A DNA stretch of 64,000 nt from Paenibacillus sp. GM2 (GCF_900069005.2 NZ_LN831278.1:526235-590234); one strand, 5' to 3'. Positions 1 to 9,802 are shown, numbered from the stretch's first letter. Numbers and translations are program-made. Notes: generated by a model from the letters alone, not told the origin.

Positions 1-97
1 GTAGGTTTCCATTTTTGGCCTGACGTAAATTGACTTTCCATTTTATAATTGATAGCATCGAAGTGAATTATAGCAATTCAGTGGGGATTGGCTATAA

Positions 98-446
98 GAG
101 GTTGTTCAAAAGGTTCGTTTTTGATAAATAATCAATCGATGTCATTCAAGGGTGAGCGAGAAACGACGCCAAAACAGTTTCTTGCAATATAGAATTTCAT
201 CAGCCCTGCTGATCACTTATCAATTCTATATCCAACACCAATTAACACCGAGTGTACCGAGTACTTATTCGGCATCCGGCTTGAATTCAGCCGGGGCTAT
301 GTGCTATGTAGACCTTATAAAGCTGTTTTCTTCGAAAACGTGCAGTTCTGCTCCTCAGACTCTAGCTTTATCCAACTGAGGCGTTCAAAGAAACGCGCAT
401 CGCGAGCATGAGATTTAGTGCTAAAAACCGACCTTTTTGAACATGT
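98..446. repeat. MITE-like repeat R1 (long form)
   Basis: The ends are inverted: GGTTGTTCAAAAGG on the left and CCTTTTTGAAC on the right. The interior matches the copy at 51415-51751 in order: a segment with ATATAGAATT...TTCTATAT, then CGGCATC...CTTGAATTCAGCCGG, then TCTGCTCCTCAG. It fills most of the 526-base gene-free start of the window. The short open frame inside it has no ribosome binding site and is not called. No transposase is visible, so it is probably a non-autonomous element; the origin is inferred. Confidence 0.7.
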
Positions 447-526
447 ACTCTAAGTTCTTGTCCGAAAAGTCAGGTGATTTTTTGAACAAGCTTGTCCATT
501 TATAGAGAATAAGGAGAGGATCCAGC

Positions 527-1075
527 ATGGCTTTGGTAACCATAATTAACGGAACGCCTACACCAGGTTCCCGTCTGACCGCGATCATTGCATTAGCAGA
601 GGAACTGCTGGCGAAGGAAGGCTTCGAAGTGAAGCATGTGAATGTCGGCGAGCTTCCGCCGGATGATCTGATTCATACGAAATTCGAGAGCGAGCATATT
701 GTGAAAGCAAACGGGCTTGTGGCCGAAGCGGACGCGATTATTGTGGCTAGTCCGGTTTACAAGGCTTCCTATACAGGGGTGTTGAAGACGTTCCTTGATT
801 TAATTCCGGAGAGAGGTCTGACCGGCAAAGTGATCTTGCCTTTGTTCATGGGCGGAACGATTGCCCATCTGCTTGCGATCGACTACGCTCTCAAACCGGT
901 ATTGTCGGTGCTTGGGGCGCGTCATATTCTGGCTGGCGTATTCGCCGCGGATGCGAATGTATCTCGTACCGAGCAAGGCGGCTTCACGATTAGCGACGAA
1001 CTTATTGCAAGGCTGGAAGACAACATCAAGGAACTGGCGGCAGAGACCAGACGGCGGATTAAGTACCAAGCGTAA
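527..1075 (+). CDS. ssuE: NADPH-dependent FMN reductase
   Basis: Flavodoxin-fold FMN reductase of the SsuE type, 182 residues, which is normal for the family. The N-terminal strand is followed by the phosphate-binding loop NGTPTPGSR (residues 9-17), and the middle carries ADAIIVASPVYKASYTG, the typical flavin-contact segment. Such enzymes supply reduced FMN, classically to the alkanesulfonate monooxygenase SsuD. No ssuD or ssuABC genes lie nearby, so the partner is unknown. The ATG is preceded by AAGGAGAGG. The gene stands alone and is followed by a hairpin terminator. The family is secure; the sulfonate role is by analogy only. A flavin reductase is of interest near a flavin-based electron transfer locus, but the two lie 40 kb apart. 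Confidence 0.85.
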   Translation: MALVTIINGTPTPGSRLTAIIALAEELLAKEGFEVKHVNVGELPPDDLIHTKFESEHIVKANGLVAEADAIIVASPVYKASYTGVLKTFLDLIPERGLTGKVILPLFMGGTIAHLLAIDYALKPVLSVLGARHILAGVFAADANVSRTEQGGFTISDELIARLEDNIKELAAETRRRIKYQA

Positions 1076-1111
1076 AAGCCTTTTTGAATAAAATAACCCG
1101 TTTAACATAAT

Positions 1112-1149
1112 AAGCTCTGAGTCGTTCCGTAAGGATCGACTCAGAGCTT
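1112..1149 (+). terminator. Intrinsic terminator after ssuE
   Basis: A perfect 13-bp stem, AAGCTCTGAGTCG (1112-1124) with CGACTCAGAGCTT (1137-1149), has a 12-nt loop and leads into TTATTTATT. It lies between convergent genes and may work in both directions. Confidence 0.8.
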
Positions 1150-1201
1150 TATTTATTGAACGGATTATGGCCATGATGACTTTCTTGGATCATGACACTT
1201 G

Positions 1202-3031
1202 CTATGATTGGATCGTATCAACCTCGACAACTGGAATGATGATTTGAATGAGGTCAGAAAGCCTTGAAATCAGCCCATTTATCGATCCTTCAGCTTGGTC
1301 TTTCAGCGCCTCCTCAACCAGTTCAATGAATTGCTGATCAATATTGAGCGCAGCGTTCTGCTTGAAGCGTCCGGTTATCGTTACCTTTGCTCCGGCGGGG
1401 AGAGAGAAATCGCCTTTTAGAAGTACTAAGCTGTTGTCGCCTGTGACAAGCGTCTCTCCTGAAACGGAATAAATCACGGTACTGGTGAAGCGGACAAGCG
1501 CGTCAGGATACTGACTGACCATGTCGGCGGAAATATCCAGAATATCCTGCTTAATCCCTGCAAACTGGTACTGATCATCCGCACGAACGAAGACCGCGGT
1601 TTGTCCTTCGCCCTCACCCACCGGATTCACCGCATAAATGGTTTTGTCCGGTTGGATTGTCAGACTATCCGCTTCGATCGAGTATAGGAGAGCGATATGA
1701 TCTTCACGCACCTCAAAAGCCTCATAACGTGCTTTTCTTGCCTCTGACGCGGCCTCAATAATAATTACAGGATTATTCCCCGCGCTAAGGAGCGGATCGA
1801 CAGATAAAGTACGAATTTGATCCTGCGCGACCAGATCCTGATATGTTAAAATCTGAACACTTTCCTCCGCATTCATTCGACCCCAAAACAGCTGATTGTT
1901 CTGGTCGATTGCCACCACGTATGCCTTAGAGCCGAATCGATCCCGCCCATCTACAATATGAGTATAGCTGCTTCCATCCGTTAGAGCTGGAAGCAGTCTT
2001 ACGGGTTCTGCGATGGTCCAGGCCAGCTCTGTAGCGTGGATTTCCGACTTTGTATCCTGATAATGGCCAATGGCCGTGTACAGATCGATCGCTTCCTGGT
2101 AATTGCCGCCTGCTGCACTTTTCTTGGCATTACGCATTAACTCCTCCATTTTATCCTTCGCATAGGTAAGCAATCCGGATTCCGACTGAACGGAGCTTGC
2201 AAAGGATACATAGTGCCGCGAATGGATGGCGAACGCGGTGTAGTCGCTGCTGTCCCAGTCGCTTTTTAAGAGCGTCTCCATTAAGCTATCTACTTTGAAC
2301 CTCATCCAGGGGGCATCAAGCATAATAGCCTTATACTCGGCAAGCATGGAGGAAGCATTATCAAGCATAGGCTCGATAAGACCTTGAGCAACCATCCGGC
2401 TCAGCTTGGTTTCGTCATATTTTTGGAAGGCAGCATTTAACTCATCAAGCCATTCCTGCTCTGTGCCGAATAGATGGGCCGGGATCCTAAGCAGGTTCCT
2501 TTTAAAGGATTCGTCAGTATAACTCGAACCGGTCAGGTTTTGCTCCATTTGCTCCAAGAACAACGTTCTGAAATTTTTGAAATAGCCGGTAAAGGTTTGT
2601 GAAATGTTGAAACGGCTGGACATCTGTCGGTAATAGTCATTGTAAGGCTGCTCTGGAGCCAAATAATGACTTTGCACCTGCTGAAGTTTTGCATAGGTAT
2701 CCATAAGGAGATCGAAATCCTGTTCACGATCTGCCCTGGAAGCTTGGTCAGCAAGGTTCTCCAGATCTCTTTTCATGGCAGTGATGGGGGCCAGTTCCTC
2801 CAGTCGGGAGGCAATCAGCTCTTCTTTGTAACGAATCGTCCGATTGCTTTGAGCTTTTTGATACCAGTCTACGGCTTCTACGTAGAGCTTCTCATGGAAT
2901 AAGCGTTCAGCCGTTTGCAAAGCGTTAAGTTTGTGGGATATTCCAACCCCCTTGTAGACTAACAGAGGAATCGTCATAATACATAAAAAAATGAGCAGAT
3001 GATGCAGGGTTAACCATTTTTTTAACGTCAT
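1202..3031 (-). CDS. Membrane-anchored extracytoplasmic protein of the tubulin/VWA/GTPase cluster
   Basis: 609 residues, not recognised by name. A basic N-terminus and one hydrophobic segment (about residues 9-27) predict an N-in anchor with the rest outside the membrane. Residues about 35-340 are helix-rich with tetratricopeptide-like stretches (for example LYVEAVDWYQKAQ and GGNYQEAIDLYTAIG). The C-terminal part is rich in strands and ends in a segment resembling a small beta-barrel (GAKVTITGRF). The start overlaps the end of the upstream gene by 4 bases (ATGA), so translation is probably coupled. It is the last gene of a three-gene minus-strand operon divergent from the VWA and tubulin-like genes, which suggests an envelope component of the same machine. 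That role is inferred. Confidence 0.6.
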   Translation of the reverse strand: MTLKKWLTLHHLLIFLCIMTIPLLVYKGVGISHKLNALQTAERLFHEKLYVEAVDWYQKAQSNRTIRYKEELIASRLEELAPITAMKRDLENLADQASRADREQDFDLLMDTYAKLQQVQSHYLAPEQPYNDYYRQMSSRFNISQTFTGYFKNFRTLFLEQMEQNLTGSSYTDESFKRNLLRIPAHLFGTEQEWLDELNAAFQKYDETKLSRMVAQGLIEPMLDNASSMLAEYKAIMLDAPWMRFKVDSLMETLLKSDWDSSDYTAFAIHSRHYVSFASSVQSESGLLTYAKDKMEELMRNAKKSAAGGNYQEAIDLYTAIGHYQDTKSEIHATELAWTIAEPVRLLPALTDGSSYTHIVDGRDRFGSKAYVVAIDQNNQLFWGRMNAEESVQILTYQDLVAQDQIRTLSVDPLLSAGNNPVIIIEAASEARKARYEAFEVREDHIALLYSIEADSLTIQPDKTIYAVNPVGEGEGQTAVFVRADDQYQFAGIKQDILDISADMVSQYPDALVRFTSTVIYSVSGETLVTGDNSLVLLKGDFSLPAGAKVTITGRFKQNAALNIDQQFIELVEEALKDQAEGSINGLISRLSDLIQIIIPVVEVDTIQS

Positions 3032-3975
3032 ATTATAGTAGACCTCGGCTTAATTTGTTGGAAATCAGCGTCCCATTGATACTTTTCCTCGTAGATTCGG
3101 GCTGTCTCGGCCGAGAGATTTCCCCAGTCAAGATTGGGGGACTCAGCGAGCATTCGGTATAATCTGAGAAACCGATCCTTGGGAAGCTTGCGGGCATACC
3201 GGGCGATGAAGTCGGAATAGGCTAGAACGTAACGTTTCAACCTGACAGCGGCTCCAGCAACTCCCGCCAGTATTTCTTCCCCTCGATCCAAAGCGAGAAA
3301 TTGCGGTTCATACCTTATAACATATTGGAAAGTTTTATCTTTAATGAGTTCTCTCTTGATTTTAGCGAGCTCGCCAATATACTCAGCAAGATCCGAGTCG
3401 AAGTCTTTTAGCAGAAGAGGCGCAAGCGCAAGCTCCATATCTTTCCGAAGTACGAAGGACTGTAAAAGTATAAGTTGCAGCTTACGGATATGATCGTTAT
3501 GAATGAGGGTCGCAATGTCCCGCATCATTTCGTAGGAGCGGCCTTCTTCTCCATGGGAGGCGGCGGTCTCAAGATTCCGCACCAGCCCTGCAGTGATTTT
3601 GTCACGATCCACCTCGATCAGCTTGCTCATTTCAATCGAGATGCGGCTTTCAAGAGCAGTGTGTTGCACGAAATAGAGCAGTCCAAACAGGATAATGCCT
3701 GCTGCAAGAGAAATGGCCATCAGCTGAAAGGTCTGGCTGAACAGAATGGCTAACAGCGTGAGAAATGACACTAGCAATAGGTCATTATACCGAGCCCGCT
3801 TGGCGGCATGACGCGCTCTTTCGAGAATCGGACGTAGACCCGCTTTGCCGCAAACGGTGCAATTTTCCTCCTGAAGCGCGGTATAATTCTGGCAATATTT
3901 ACAGCACCTTAACCTTTCAAAGGCATATTTCGTTTTTAATGGAGGGTGTAAAATAACTGTTTTTTTCTTGTTCAT
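3028..3975 (-). CDS. Zinc-ribbon protein with two membrane segments
   Basis: 315 residues. The N-terminus holds cysteine pairs at C25/C28 and C39/C42, typical of a zinc ribbon. Two hydrophobic helices follow (about 66-82 and 84-103), then about 200 residues of charged, helical sequence likely to be cytoplasmic. Topology suggests that the ribbon and the C-terminal domain both face the cytoplasm. A zinc ribbon also occurs in the GTPase at 14329-15585. The gene overlaps both neighbours by 4 bases, so the three proteins are probably made together. No catalytic motif is visible and the function is unknown. Confidence 0.6.
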   Translation of the reverse strand: MNKKKTVILHPPLKTKYAFERLRCCKYCQNYTALQEENCTVCGKAGLRPILERARHAAKRARYNDLLLVSFLTLLAILFSQTFQLMAISLAAGIILFGLLYFVQHTALESRISIEMSKLIEVDRDKITAGLVRNLETAASHGEEGRSYEMMRDIATLIHNDHIRKLQLILLQSFVLRKDMELALAPLLLKDFDSDLAEYIGELAKIKRELIKDKTFQYVIRYEPQFLALDRGEEILAGVAGAAVRLKRYVLAYSDFIARYARKLPKDRFLRLYRMLAESPNLDWGNLSAETARIYEEKYQWDADFQQIKPRSTII

Positions 3976-4121
3976 AACTCTCTCTCTTCATGGTTAATTA
4001 GTGTTAGCAGTTTACTGTCGAGCTCTGCCGGAGCAATGATTTGCTTTCTGCGAGAGTAATATATAAAGGACTTAATAACGACAAATAGAAACATTAGAAT
4101 AAGACATGCGTATGTAACCAT
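3972..4121 (-). CDS. 49-residue single-pass membrane protein
   Basis: A 50-codon frame begins with ATG at 4121 behind AAAGGAAGC and ends with TGA overlapping the ATG of the zinc-ribbon gene (ATGA). The product has a hydrophobic N-terminal half (about residues 4-22, LILMFLFVV in the centre), then a basic YYSRRK boundary and an acidic C-terminal tail. The 4-base overlap, ribosome binding site and operon position support it as real. It heads the minus-strand operon and may be a small subunit or adaptor of the neighbouring membrane proteins. Function unknown. Confidence 0.6.
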   Translation of the reverse strand: MVTYACLILMFLFVVIKSFIYYSRRKQIIAPAELDSKLLTLINHEEREL

Positions 4122-4317
4122 ATGCAGCTTCCTTTCGTAATTAATGTTGAGTGTAAGGATTTTATTTTGGAAATACCCCGAAAATAGATGCGTATTTTGG
4201 TAGATAATGGCGGTGCAGTCTTGTTTTATCTTAACGTTTTCTTAAGTATTATCTATTATCATAGTATAGTATATATTTGGAACTACTTCTATTTTCATAT
4301 GTTATCTATTGAAGCAG

Positions 4318-4445
4318 GTCACGAAGCGGATTCGACATCGAAGCTTGAATTCAGCAGGCCTTCCGGTGCTCACGCAGGTTTTGTCTATGCTCCGTTTCCC
4401 AGTTTCTGCTTCATCCAGCCATCTTGGTGCTGAAGACCTGACCTT
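4318..4445. repeat. Partial MITE-like repeat R6
   Basis: The segment contains CGACATCGAAGCTTGAATTCAG, then TTCATCCAGCCATC and GGTGCTGAAGACCTGACCTT, matching the inner and right parts of other family copies, but it lacks clear terminal inverted repeats. It lies in the divergent control region between the two operons of the VWA/tubulin cluster. The rest of 4122-4318 is A/T-rich with several TATAAT-like stretches, presumably holding both promoters; no single promoter can be assigned. Confidence 0.5.
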
Positions 4446-4477
4446 GTATTCTATTTCAAATTAAAGGAGCAATATTT

Positions 4478-6292
4478 ATGCAGCATTGTTATAGACAATC
4501 TATACGTATATTGACGGTTCTGATGGCCTTTTGGTTACTGATAGGCTCTGTTGGAACCCCTATTTATGGAGTCGCGGCGGCCGCGAAGGGGAGCCAGGCT
4601 CAGCAGACATCATTCATCGATGCTGTGCTCGTTGTCGATGTGAGCAACTCGATGAAGACAAGCGACGCGAATAAAGTCGGAAATGAAGCGATGAAGATGT
4701 TCATCGACATGCTGTCCGCTCAAGGCGACAAGGTAGGGATAGTCGCATATACGGACAAAGTACAGCGGGAGAAGGCGCTGCTGAAGATTCAGTCTCCAGC
4801 GGATAAGCAGGATTTAAAGGACTTCATCGATGGGCTGGATCGAGGGCCCTATACAGATATTGCGGTAGGCGTTCGCGAGGCGGTTAAGGTGCTGCAAAAC
4901 GGATCCGACCCGGGGCATGAGCCGATGATCGTTCTGCTGGCTGACGGCAACAATGATTTCAACAAGAGCTCGGGACGAACGCAAAGCGAGTCTGACAAGG
5001 AGCTTGGCGAGGCCGTTGCTGAAGCCAAGGCCGCAGGGATTCCGATCTATACGATCGGTTTGAATGCAGACGGCAAGTTAAATAAGGCTCCGCTTGAGGA
5101 TCTGGCCAAGCAGACGGATGCTAAGTCGTTCTCAACCAGCTCGGCGAAAGACCTTCCGCAAATACTTAGTGAAATATTCGCCAGCCACCTGAAGCTGAAA
5201 ATCGTACCTATACAAAGCATGACGGGCAACGGAAATTTTCAGGAGGTGACGGTTAACGTCCCGAATGCGAACGTGCTTGAAGCCAATATTTCGATTATGT
5301 CAGCTAATCCTGTCACGGCGGAGCTGGTTAACCCCTCCGGTGATAAAGTGGCTATACCTTCGGATAAGGTTATTTTGTCCAAATCGAAAAGCTATTCTCT
5401 GATTAAGCTGCTAACACCAGCCGAGGGGGACTGGAAGCTGAGGGTTAAAGGGGCAGCGAAGGACAAGATCGATATTAATCTTGTATTTAACTACGATCTT
5501 GAGCTGGAGATGGACCCCATTGCAGCGAAAAGCTATAAGCCCGGTGATGATGTGAAAATCGGAGCCTATCTTACAAGCAATGGGCAGAAGCTGCCAAATG
5601 ATGAGCTGTATAAAAATATGAGCGCGGTTCTCATCGCTACGGATATCGACAGCGGTAAGACCGAGGAAATCAAGCTTAACAATACGGGGGACAAATTCGA
5701 AGGAACATTCAGTTTTTCCGAAGCCCATGAATATGAACTGAAGGTGCGGGCAGAGGAAAAAAGCTTCTACAGGGAATCCGCTCCTGTAACACTGAGCGCC
5801 AAAGGCAAAGCAGGGGCTACAGCACCAGCCCAGCCTACTCCAATAACAGTGGAAGAAGAGAAGCCGTTCCCTTGGCTCATCGTTGTTATATCGGCGATAG
5901 GGTTGGCTGTAGTTGCAGCAGCAGTATATTTTGTTGCATCGGCCCTAAAAAAAGCGAATCGCGGATTTGTAGGCCAGATTGTCATCGAGATTCGCGATGA
6001 GAATACGAACGAGAAATCCTTCCCGCAATATAAGAAGCTGACCTCGTTCAAAGGCAAATTCAATCTCCATCAATTGCTGCAGCTGGCACCCGAGCTGAAG
6101 GAAACGGAGAAAATCGTGTTCACTCCGGCTAAGGGAGATCGCATCATGCTGCGCAATGGCTCAGCTGCATCGATCGAGAAATCGGGTCGGGCTGTCGATG
6201 CCTCCGCAGGACTTGAACTGAAGAGCGGGGATCGGGTGACATTGCCATTACAACATATCGATAAGACTATTTTCATAGAGTACCTGGTGTGA
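4478..6292 (+). CDS. Secreted-anchored VWA domain protein
   Basis: 604 residues. A signal peptide (hydrophobic core about 12-26, likely cleavage after AAA near 36) is followed by a VWA domain. Its metal-ion-dependent adhesion site is intact: DVSNS at 54-58, a Thr in GPYTDIAVG, and an Asp in LLADGNND. A beta-rich middle follows, then a Pro-rich spacer, a membrane helix (about 466-490), and a roughly 110-residue C-terminal domain inside the cell that looks beta-rich. The protein therefore links an external metal-dependent ligand-binding domain to the cytoplasm. It is first in the plus-strand set, with AAAGGAGC ahead of the ATG. A short repeat separates it from the tubulin-like gene. The domain call is firm; the ligand is unknown. 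Confidence 0.8.
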   Translation: MQHCYRQSIRILTVLMAFWLLIGSVGTPIYGVAAAAKGSQAQQTSFIDAVLVVDVSNSMKTSDANKVGNEAMKMFIDMLSAQGDKVGIVAYTDKVQREKALLKIQSPADKQDLKDFIDGLDRGPYTDIAVGVREAVKVLQNGSDPGHEPMIVLLADGNNDFNKSSGRTQSESDKELGEAVAEAKAAGIPIYTIGLNADGKLNKAPLEDLAKQTDAKSFSTSSAKDLPQILSEIFASHLKLKIVPIQSMTGNGNFQEVTVNVPNANVLEANISIMSANPVTAELVNPSGDKVAIPSDKVILSKSKSYSLIKLLTPAEGDWKLRVKGAAKDKIDINLVFNYDLELEMDPIAAKSYKPGDDVKIGAYLTSNGQKLPNDELYKNMSAVLIATDIDSGKTEEIKLNNTGDKFEGTFSFSEAHEYELKVRAEEKSFYRESAPVTLSAKGKAGATAPAQPTPITVEEEKPFPWLIVVISAIGLAVVAAAVYFVASALKKANRGFVGQIVIEIRDENTNEKSFPQYKKLTSFKGKFNLHQLLQLAPELKETEKIVFTPAKGDRIMLRNGSAASIEKSGRAVDASAGLELKSGDRVTLPLQHIDKTIFIEYLV

Positions 6293-6324
6293 TTGCAGCC
6301 GTTTTTGACCTCAAAATGTATAAG

Positions 6325-6390
6325 GCAGTAACCCGGCATCGAAGCTTGAACGCAACCGGGATTTCCGGTGCTCACGTAACCGATTCTTTA
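6325..6390. repeat. Partial MITE-like repeat R7
   Basis: A short relic with GGCATCGAAGCTTGAA, then TTTCCGGTGCTCACG, like the copy at 4318-4445. It lies in the 120-base gap between the VWA gene and the tubulin-like gene. Confidence 0.4.
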
Positions 6391-6412
6391 TCCAATGAAT
6401 GGAGGAAATTAA

Positions 6413-9400
6413 ATGAAGCCGATCGTTAGAGAACATATTCAGCAATTGGATGTATCGCTTGGCGGAGGTATCGTCAGCGACAAAATTCGGGTGGATACGA
6501 TTGATAATCCCATCCTTATTATTGGTCTAGGCGGGACGGGAATCGACGCCTTGCTTCGTCTCAAATATCAAATTAACCGCAGGTTCAAGCTGCCTGAGGA
6601 TCCATTGTCCAAGAAGAAACGCGATAAGCCGGACAATGTGGAATTCCTTGCTTTTGAGACCAATGAGCAGGATCGCAGCAAAAGATACAAAGGGATCGGG
6701 CTCGATCCGATTAATGAATTCGTGCTGCTGTCCAACCCGGAGATTGGCGGTCTGCTGCAAAACCGCAGTATTCTGGAGCCGTACATTACGGACTGGTTAT
6801 CGCCCGAACTGAGCATTACCGACGGGATGAACGGTGCAGCAGGTGTCCGGCAGGCAGGACGGCTGCTTCTATTCACAAAGATCAATCAAGTGGTGCAGGC
6901 CATCGATAAGAAAATCAAAACCTTGTCAGTAGGCACGAACAAAAAGCTGATGGTGTTCCTGCTTACCGGCTTGTCCGGGGGCACAGGCAGCGGCTGCTTC
7001 CTGGACATCGCCTACATCGTGCGCGGAATTATCGAACGTGATCACGGTTCAGCAGGCATTGATCGCGTGAATACGCTTGGCTATTTGTTCACCCCGGATA
7101 TTAACCTGGCCAACAAAAGCTTAAGCGAGCATACGCGTGAGTACATTAAGAAAAATGGTTATGCCGCGCTGAAAGAGCTTGATTACTGGATGAATGTAGA
7201 CAATCGCGGCGAGAGATTTAATCAGCAATACGGCAACATTTTGACAGTGAACTCTCCATTGCCTCCATTTAATCTATGCCATTTGATATCGGCAACGAAT
7301 ACGGAGGGCAAGCTGCTGGAGAACGCTTATGATTATTGCATGAACGTTACTGCGGAGAACATTACAAACTTCATGGCGAATGAAGAGAAGCAATCCGGCG
7401 AGGAATTTGCTATCCACGATTATATAAGCAACATCCGTACGAATATTGCTCAGATGAACAAGGCCTACCCGGCTAACTATGAATACAACATTATCGGGGC
7501 GTCATCCGCTGTGCTGCCGATCGAGGAAATGACAACCTACCTGGCTTATCGCCTGTTCGATAAAATGGAGAAAATGTTCCAGCAATCTCCGACTCAGGAG
7601 GAAGTGGAGAAGTTTGCCCGCAAGATGGGTGTCGATCTCGATAGCATTGTTAAGACGTTTGAAGCCCGTGTGCCTGACCCGCTTCCGGGCTACGAGAATA
7701 GCGAGCGGTTGAGCTACGCCAATGTAGTGAAGTCTCAGGTAGTGAATATGGATACCGAGCTGGAGCAAACCTTCCTCGCCCGGGCCAGAGAGGAATACAT
7801 CAAAGCGAAGAAACAGCTCCCAGGCGAATTTCTGGAGAAGTTCAGCGACCAGATTCGCCGTCTGTTTTTGCATCCGGAGCAGGGGCCGTTTTATGTATCC
7901 CGACTGCTCTTTACAGAAAAGGGCTTCTGCTTGCTGAAGATGCTGCTCTCCTATATCGAGGCGCTGCGTGAGAACCTGCTGCGCATCCCGCGCGACATTG
8001 AGGCTGCTCAGGATCAGGCTGAGGAGAAGCTGGGCGACGCCAAGAGTGCATTTGTGTCCAAGGAGAAGAAGAAGAACGCCTATATCGAAGCGAAAATTAA
8101 TGAATACTGGCTCCATGCAGATGTGGAGCGGACTGAGCAAATGATCGAATTTTATGAGGACTTATATGATTTGCTTAATCGGGAAAACAACCGCATTTAT
8201 AGCGTGTTTACCGAAATCTTGAATGCACTTAGCTCGATCTTCTCCAAGAACGGCGACATTCTGACAAGCGGGGAAGAGCAGGTCGATCATAAGGGCAACA
8301 AAACTTACTACTGGAACATTGTTAGCGTGCCTGATATTTCCAAGGTCGTCAGCGGCATTATGGATCAGAAGGATGTCGATGACCTTATCCGCGATTTCGC
8401 TACGGAATTGCTGGATCACTCCGACCAATGGGTGAAAGAGCAGGAGATTGATATTGTGAGCTCCATTTCCAACTTCCTCTCGGATAAGTTTGGTGATCTC
8501 ATTACGAAATCGATGGAAGATTTCTTAATTATTAAATATGGCCAAGATGAACCGATTGAGAAATTTGTTGAGCGTCATATCGCCAGCAAGCTGGATGAAG
8601 AGGCTGTTCCGGTATTCCATTTGTCGAACAGCACCGGCAATCTGCATTTCCCTTCCTGGGGCTTTGTATCTGTTCCGTTGCAGGCGCCAAGCATCCTGAA
8701 GGGGATTCGCAATTATCAGAACAATGCGGTTGGGAAGTCTCATTTTACGGTCAAAGAGAGCGAAGTCAGAAACCGTATTTTCTGGCTGAATACGCGCAAT
8801 GGGGTGCCGTTGTTTGTATACACGCCGCTGAAGGTTTATGAGGAGAGCTACGAACGGACGATTCTGGATAAGGAAGGGATCGGTCGCCACCTCGTACAGA
8901 CAGAGAAGAATAACTGGACCTATCTGCCTTCACCAATCCCAGAGAAATCCTGGGGGGAAACTTACGTCAACCCGCGGGTGCAAAGCTATAATGCTCGCGT
9001 GCGCGAGGAGTTTGCCAAAGCGCTTCTATTAAAGGTGATCGTGGAGAAGGATGCGGATCAGAATACGAGCAGCCGCTATTCCGTAAGGTTGACGAAGCCG
9101 TTCTCCTTGCAGGATAAGCTGGCCACGTACGATATGCGTCTACAGGCTCCTAAGCCGAATTTGGGCGAGGTAAAACGCTGTGTAGTCGAACTGAAGCAGC
9201 TGCTTAACGAGGGACTTGCGCAGGAAGGCGTTAAAGATATTTTCGGAAGCATTCATGAAGATCTGGCTAAAGAGAATTTGATTCGCTCGCCAAAACTGAT
9301 TGCCCGTGTGCGGCAGGAGATTGCGAAGTATGAGGAAATCGCGGCGATGGCAGCGAAGCTGGATGCAGTGCTGGCGCAGCATCAGGATGAGGAGAAATGG

Positions 9401-9802
9401 CTTGATCAGTTCATCGAGGCGATGTATACGATGACGATTACGAAGAAGGGCGCGCTGTATGTTTACGATCGCGATCCGGAAGAAGAAGCCTGGGAGCCAT
9501 TTGCCAACCTGATGAAGAGCCAAAATTATGTGGAGTACGAAGTATTTACCCATTTCAGAGGTCTGGATGAAAAGAGCCACAGCGTATTGATGCGCAAAGC
9601 ATCACGAAGGGCCTCGGAGCTAACGGCCTCGGAGGATATCGAGCCGTTGCTGCAGACGATGGCTGAGCTGGCAGAACGATTCCGTGAGGGGCGGGACTCG
9701 CTGGAATACGAGAAGGTTGAATTGGCAAACGGTGAGGATATGTATCAGTTCTACAAGCAGATAGCAACTAAGCTGAACGATATCCGCAGAAGGTTGAAAT
9801 AA
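6413..9802 (+). CDS. Giant tubulin/FtsZ-like GTPase
   Basis: 1129 residues, about three times FtsZ. The first 400 residues carry the superfamily marks: a Rossmann-type GLGGTGIDAL loop (residues 38-47) and the tubulin signature loop GGTGSG at 189-194 inside LTGLSGGTGSG. This matches the family often annotated tubulin-like (Tubulin_2). The remaining 700 residues are mostly helical with charged coiled-coil stretches (for example about 530-560) and are unrecognised. There is no signal peptide or membrane segment, so it should be cytoplasmic. It probably binds GTP; polymerisation cannot be told from sequence. The ATG is preceded by GGAGG, and the stop shares one base with the next start, so the two proteins are probably made together. 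Confidence 0.8.
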   Translation: MKPIVREHIQQLDVSLGGGIVSDKIRVDTIDNPILIIGLGGTGIDALLRLKYQINRRFKLPEDPLSKKKRDKPDNVEFLAFETNEQDRSKRYKGIGLDPINEFVLLSNPEIGGLLQNRSILEPYITDWLSPELSITDGMNGAAGVRQAGRLLLFTKINQVVQAIDKKIKTLSVGTNKKLMVFLLTGLSGGTGSGCFLDIAYIVRGIIERDHGSAGIDRVNTLGYLFTPDINLANKSLSEHTREYIKKNGYAALKELDYWMNVDNRGERFNQQYGNILTVNSPLPPFNLCHLISATNTEGKLLENAYDYCMNVTAENITNFMANEEKQSGEEFAIHDYISNIRTNIAQMNKAYPANYEYNIIGASSAVLPIEEMTTYLAYRLFDKMEKMFQQSPTQEEVEKFARKMGVDLDSIVKTFEARVPDPLPGYENSERLSYANVVKSQVVNMDTELEQTFLARAREEYIKAKKQLPGEFLEKFSDQIRRLFLHPEQGPFYVSRLLFTEKGFCLLKMLLSYIEALRENLLRIPRDIEAAQDQAEEKLGDAKSAFVSKEKKKNAYIEAKINEYWLHADVERTEQMIEFYEDLYDLLNRENNRIYSVFTEILNALSSIFSKNGDILTSGEEQVDHKGNKTYYWNIVSVPDISKVVSGIMDQKDVDDLIRDFATELLDHSDQWVKEQEIDIVSSISNFLSDKFGDLITKSMEDFLIIKYGQDEPIEKFVERHIASKLDEEAVPVFHLSNSTGNLHFPSWGFVSVPLQAPSILKGIRNYQNNAVGKSHFTVKESEVRNRIFWLNTRNGVPLFVYTPLKVYEESYERTILDKEGIGRHLVQTEKNNWTYLPSPIPEKSWGETYVNPRVQSYNARVREEFAKALLLKVIVEKDADQNTSSRYSVRLTKPFSLQDKLATYDMRLQAPKPNLGEVKRCVVELKQLLNEGLAQEGVKDIFGSIHEDLAKENLIRSPKLIARVRQEIAKYEEIAAMAAKLDAVLAQHQDEEKWLDQFIEAMYTMTITKKGALYVYDRDPEEEAWEPFANLMKSQNYVEYEVFTHFRGLDEKSHSVLMRKASRRASELTASEDIEPLLQTMAELAERFREGRDSLEYEKVELANGEDMYQFYKQIATKLNDIRRRLK

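Noticed and set aside
152..379. 75-codon frame at the start of the window
   Set aside because: It lies inside repeat R1, has no ribosome binding site, and is not preserved in copy R4.
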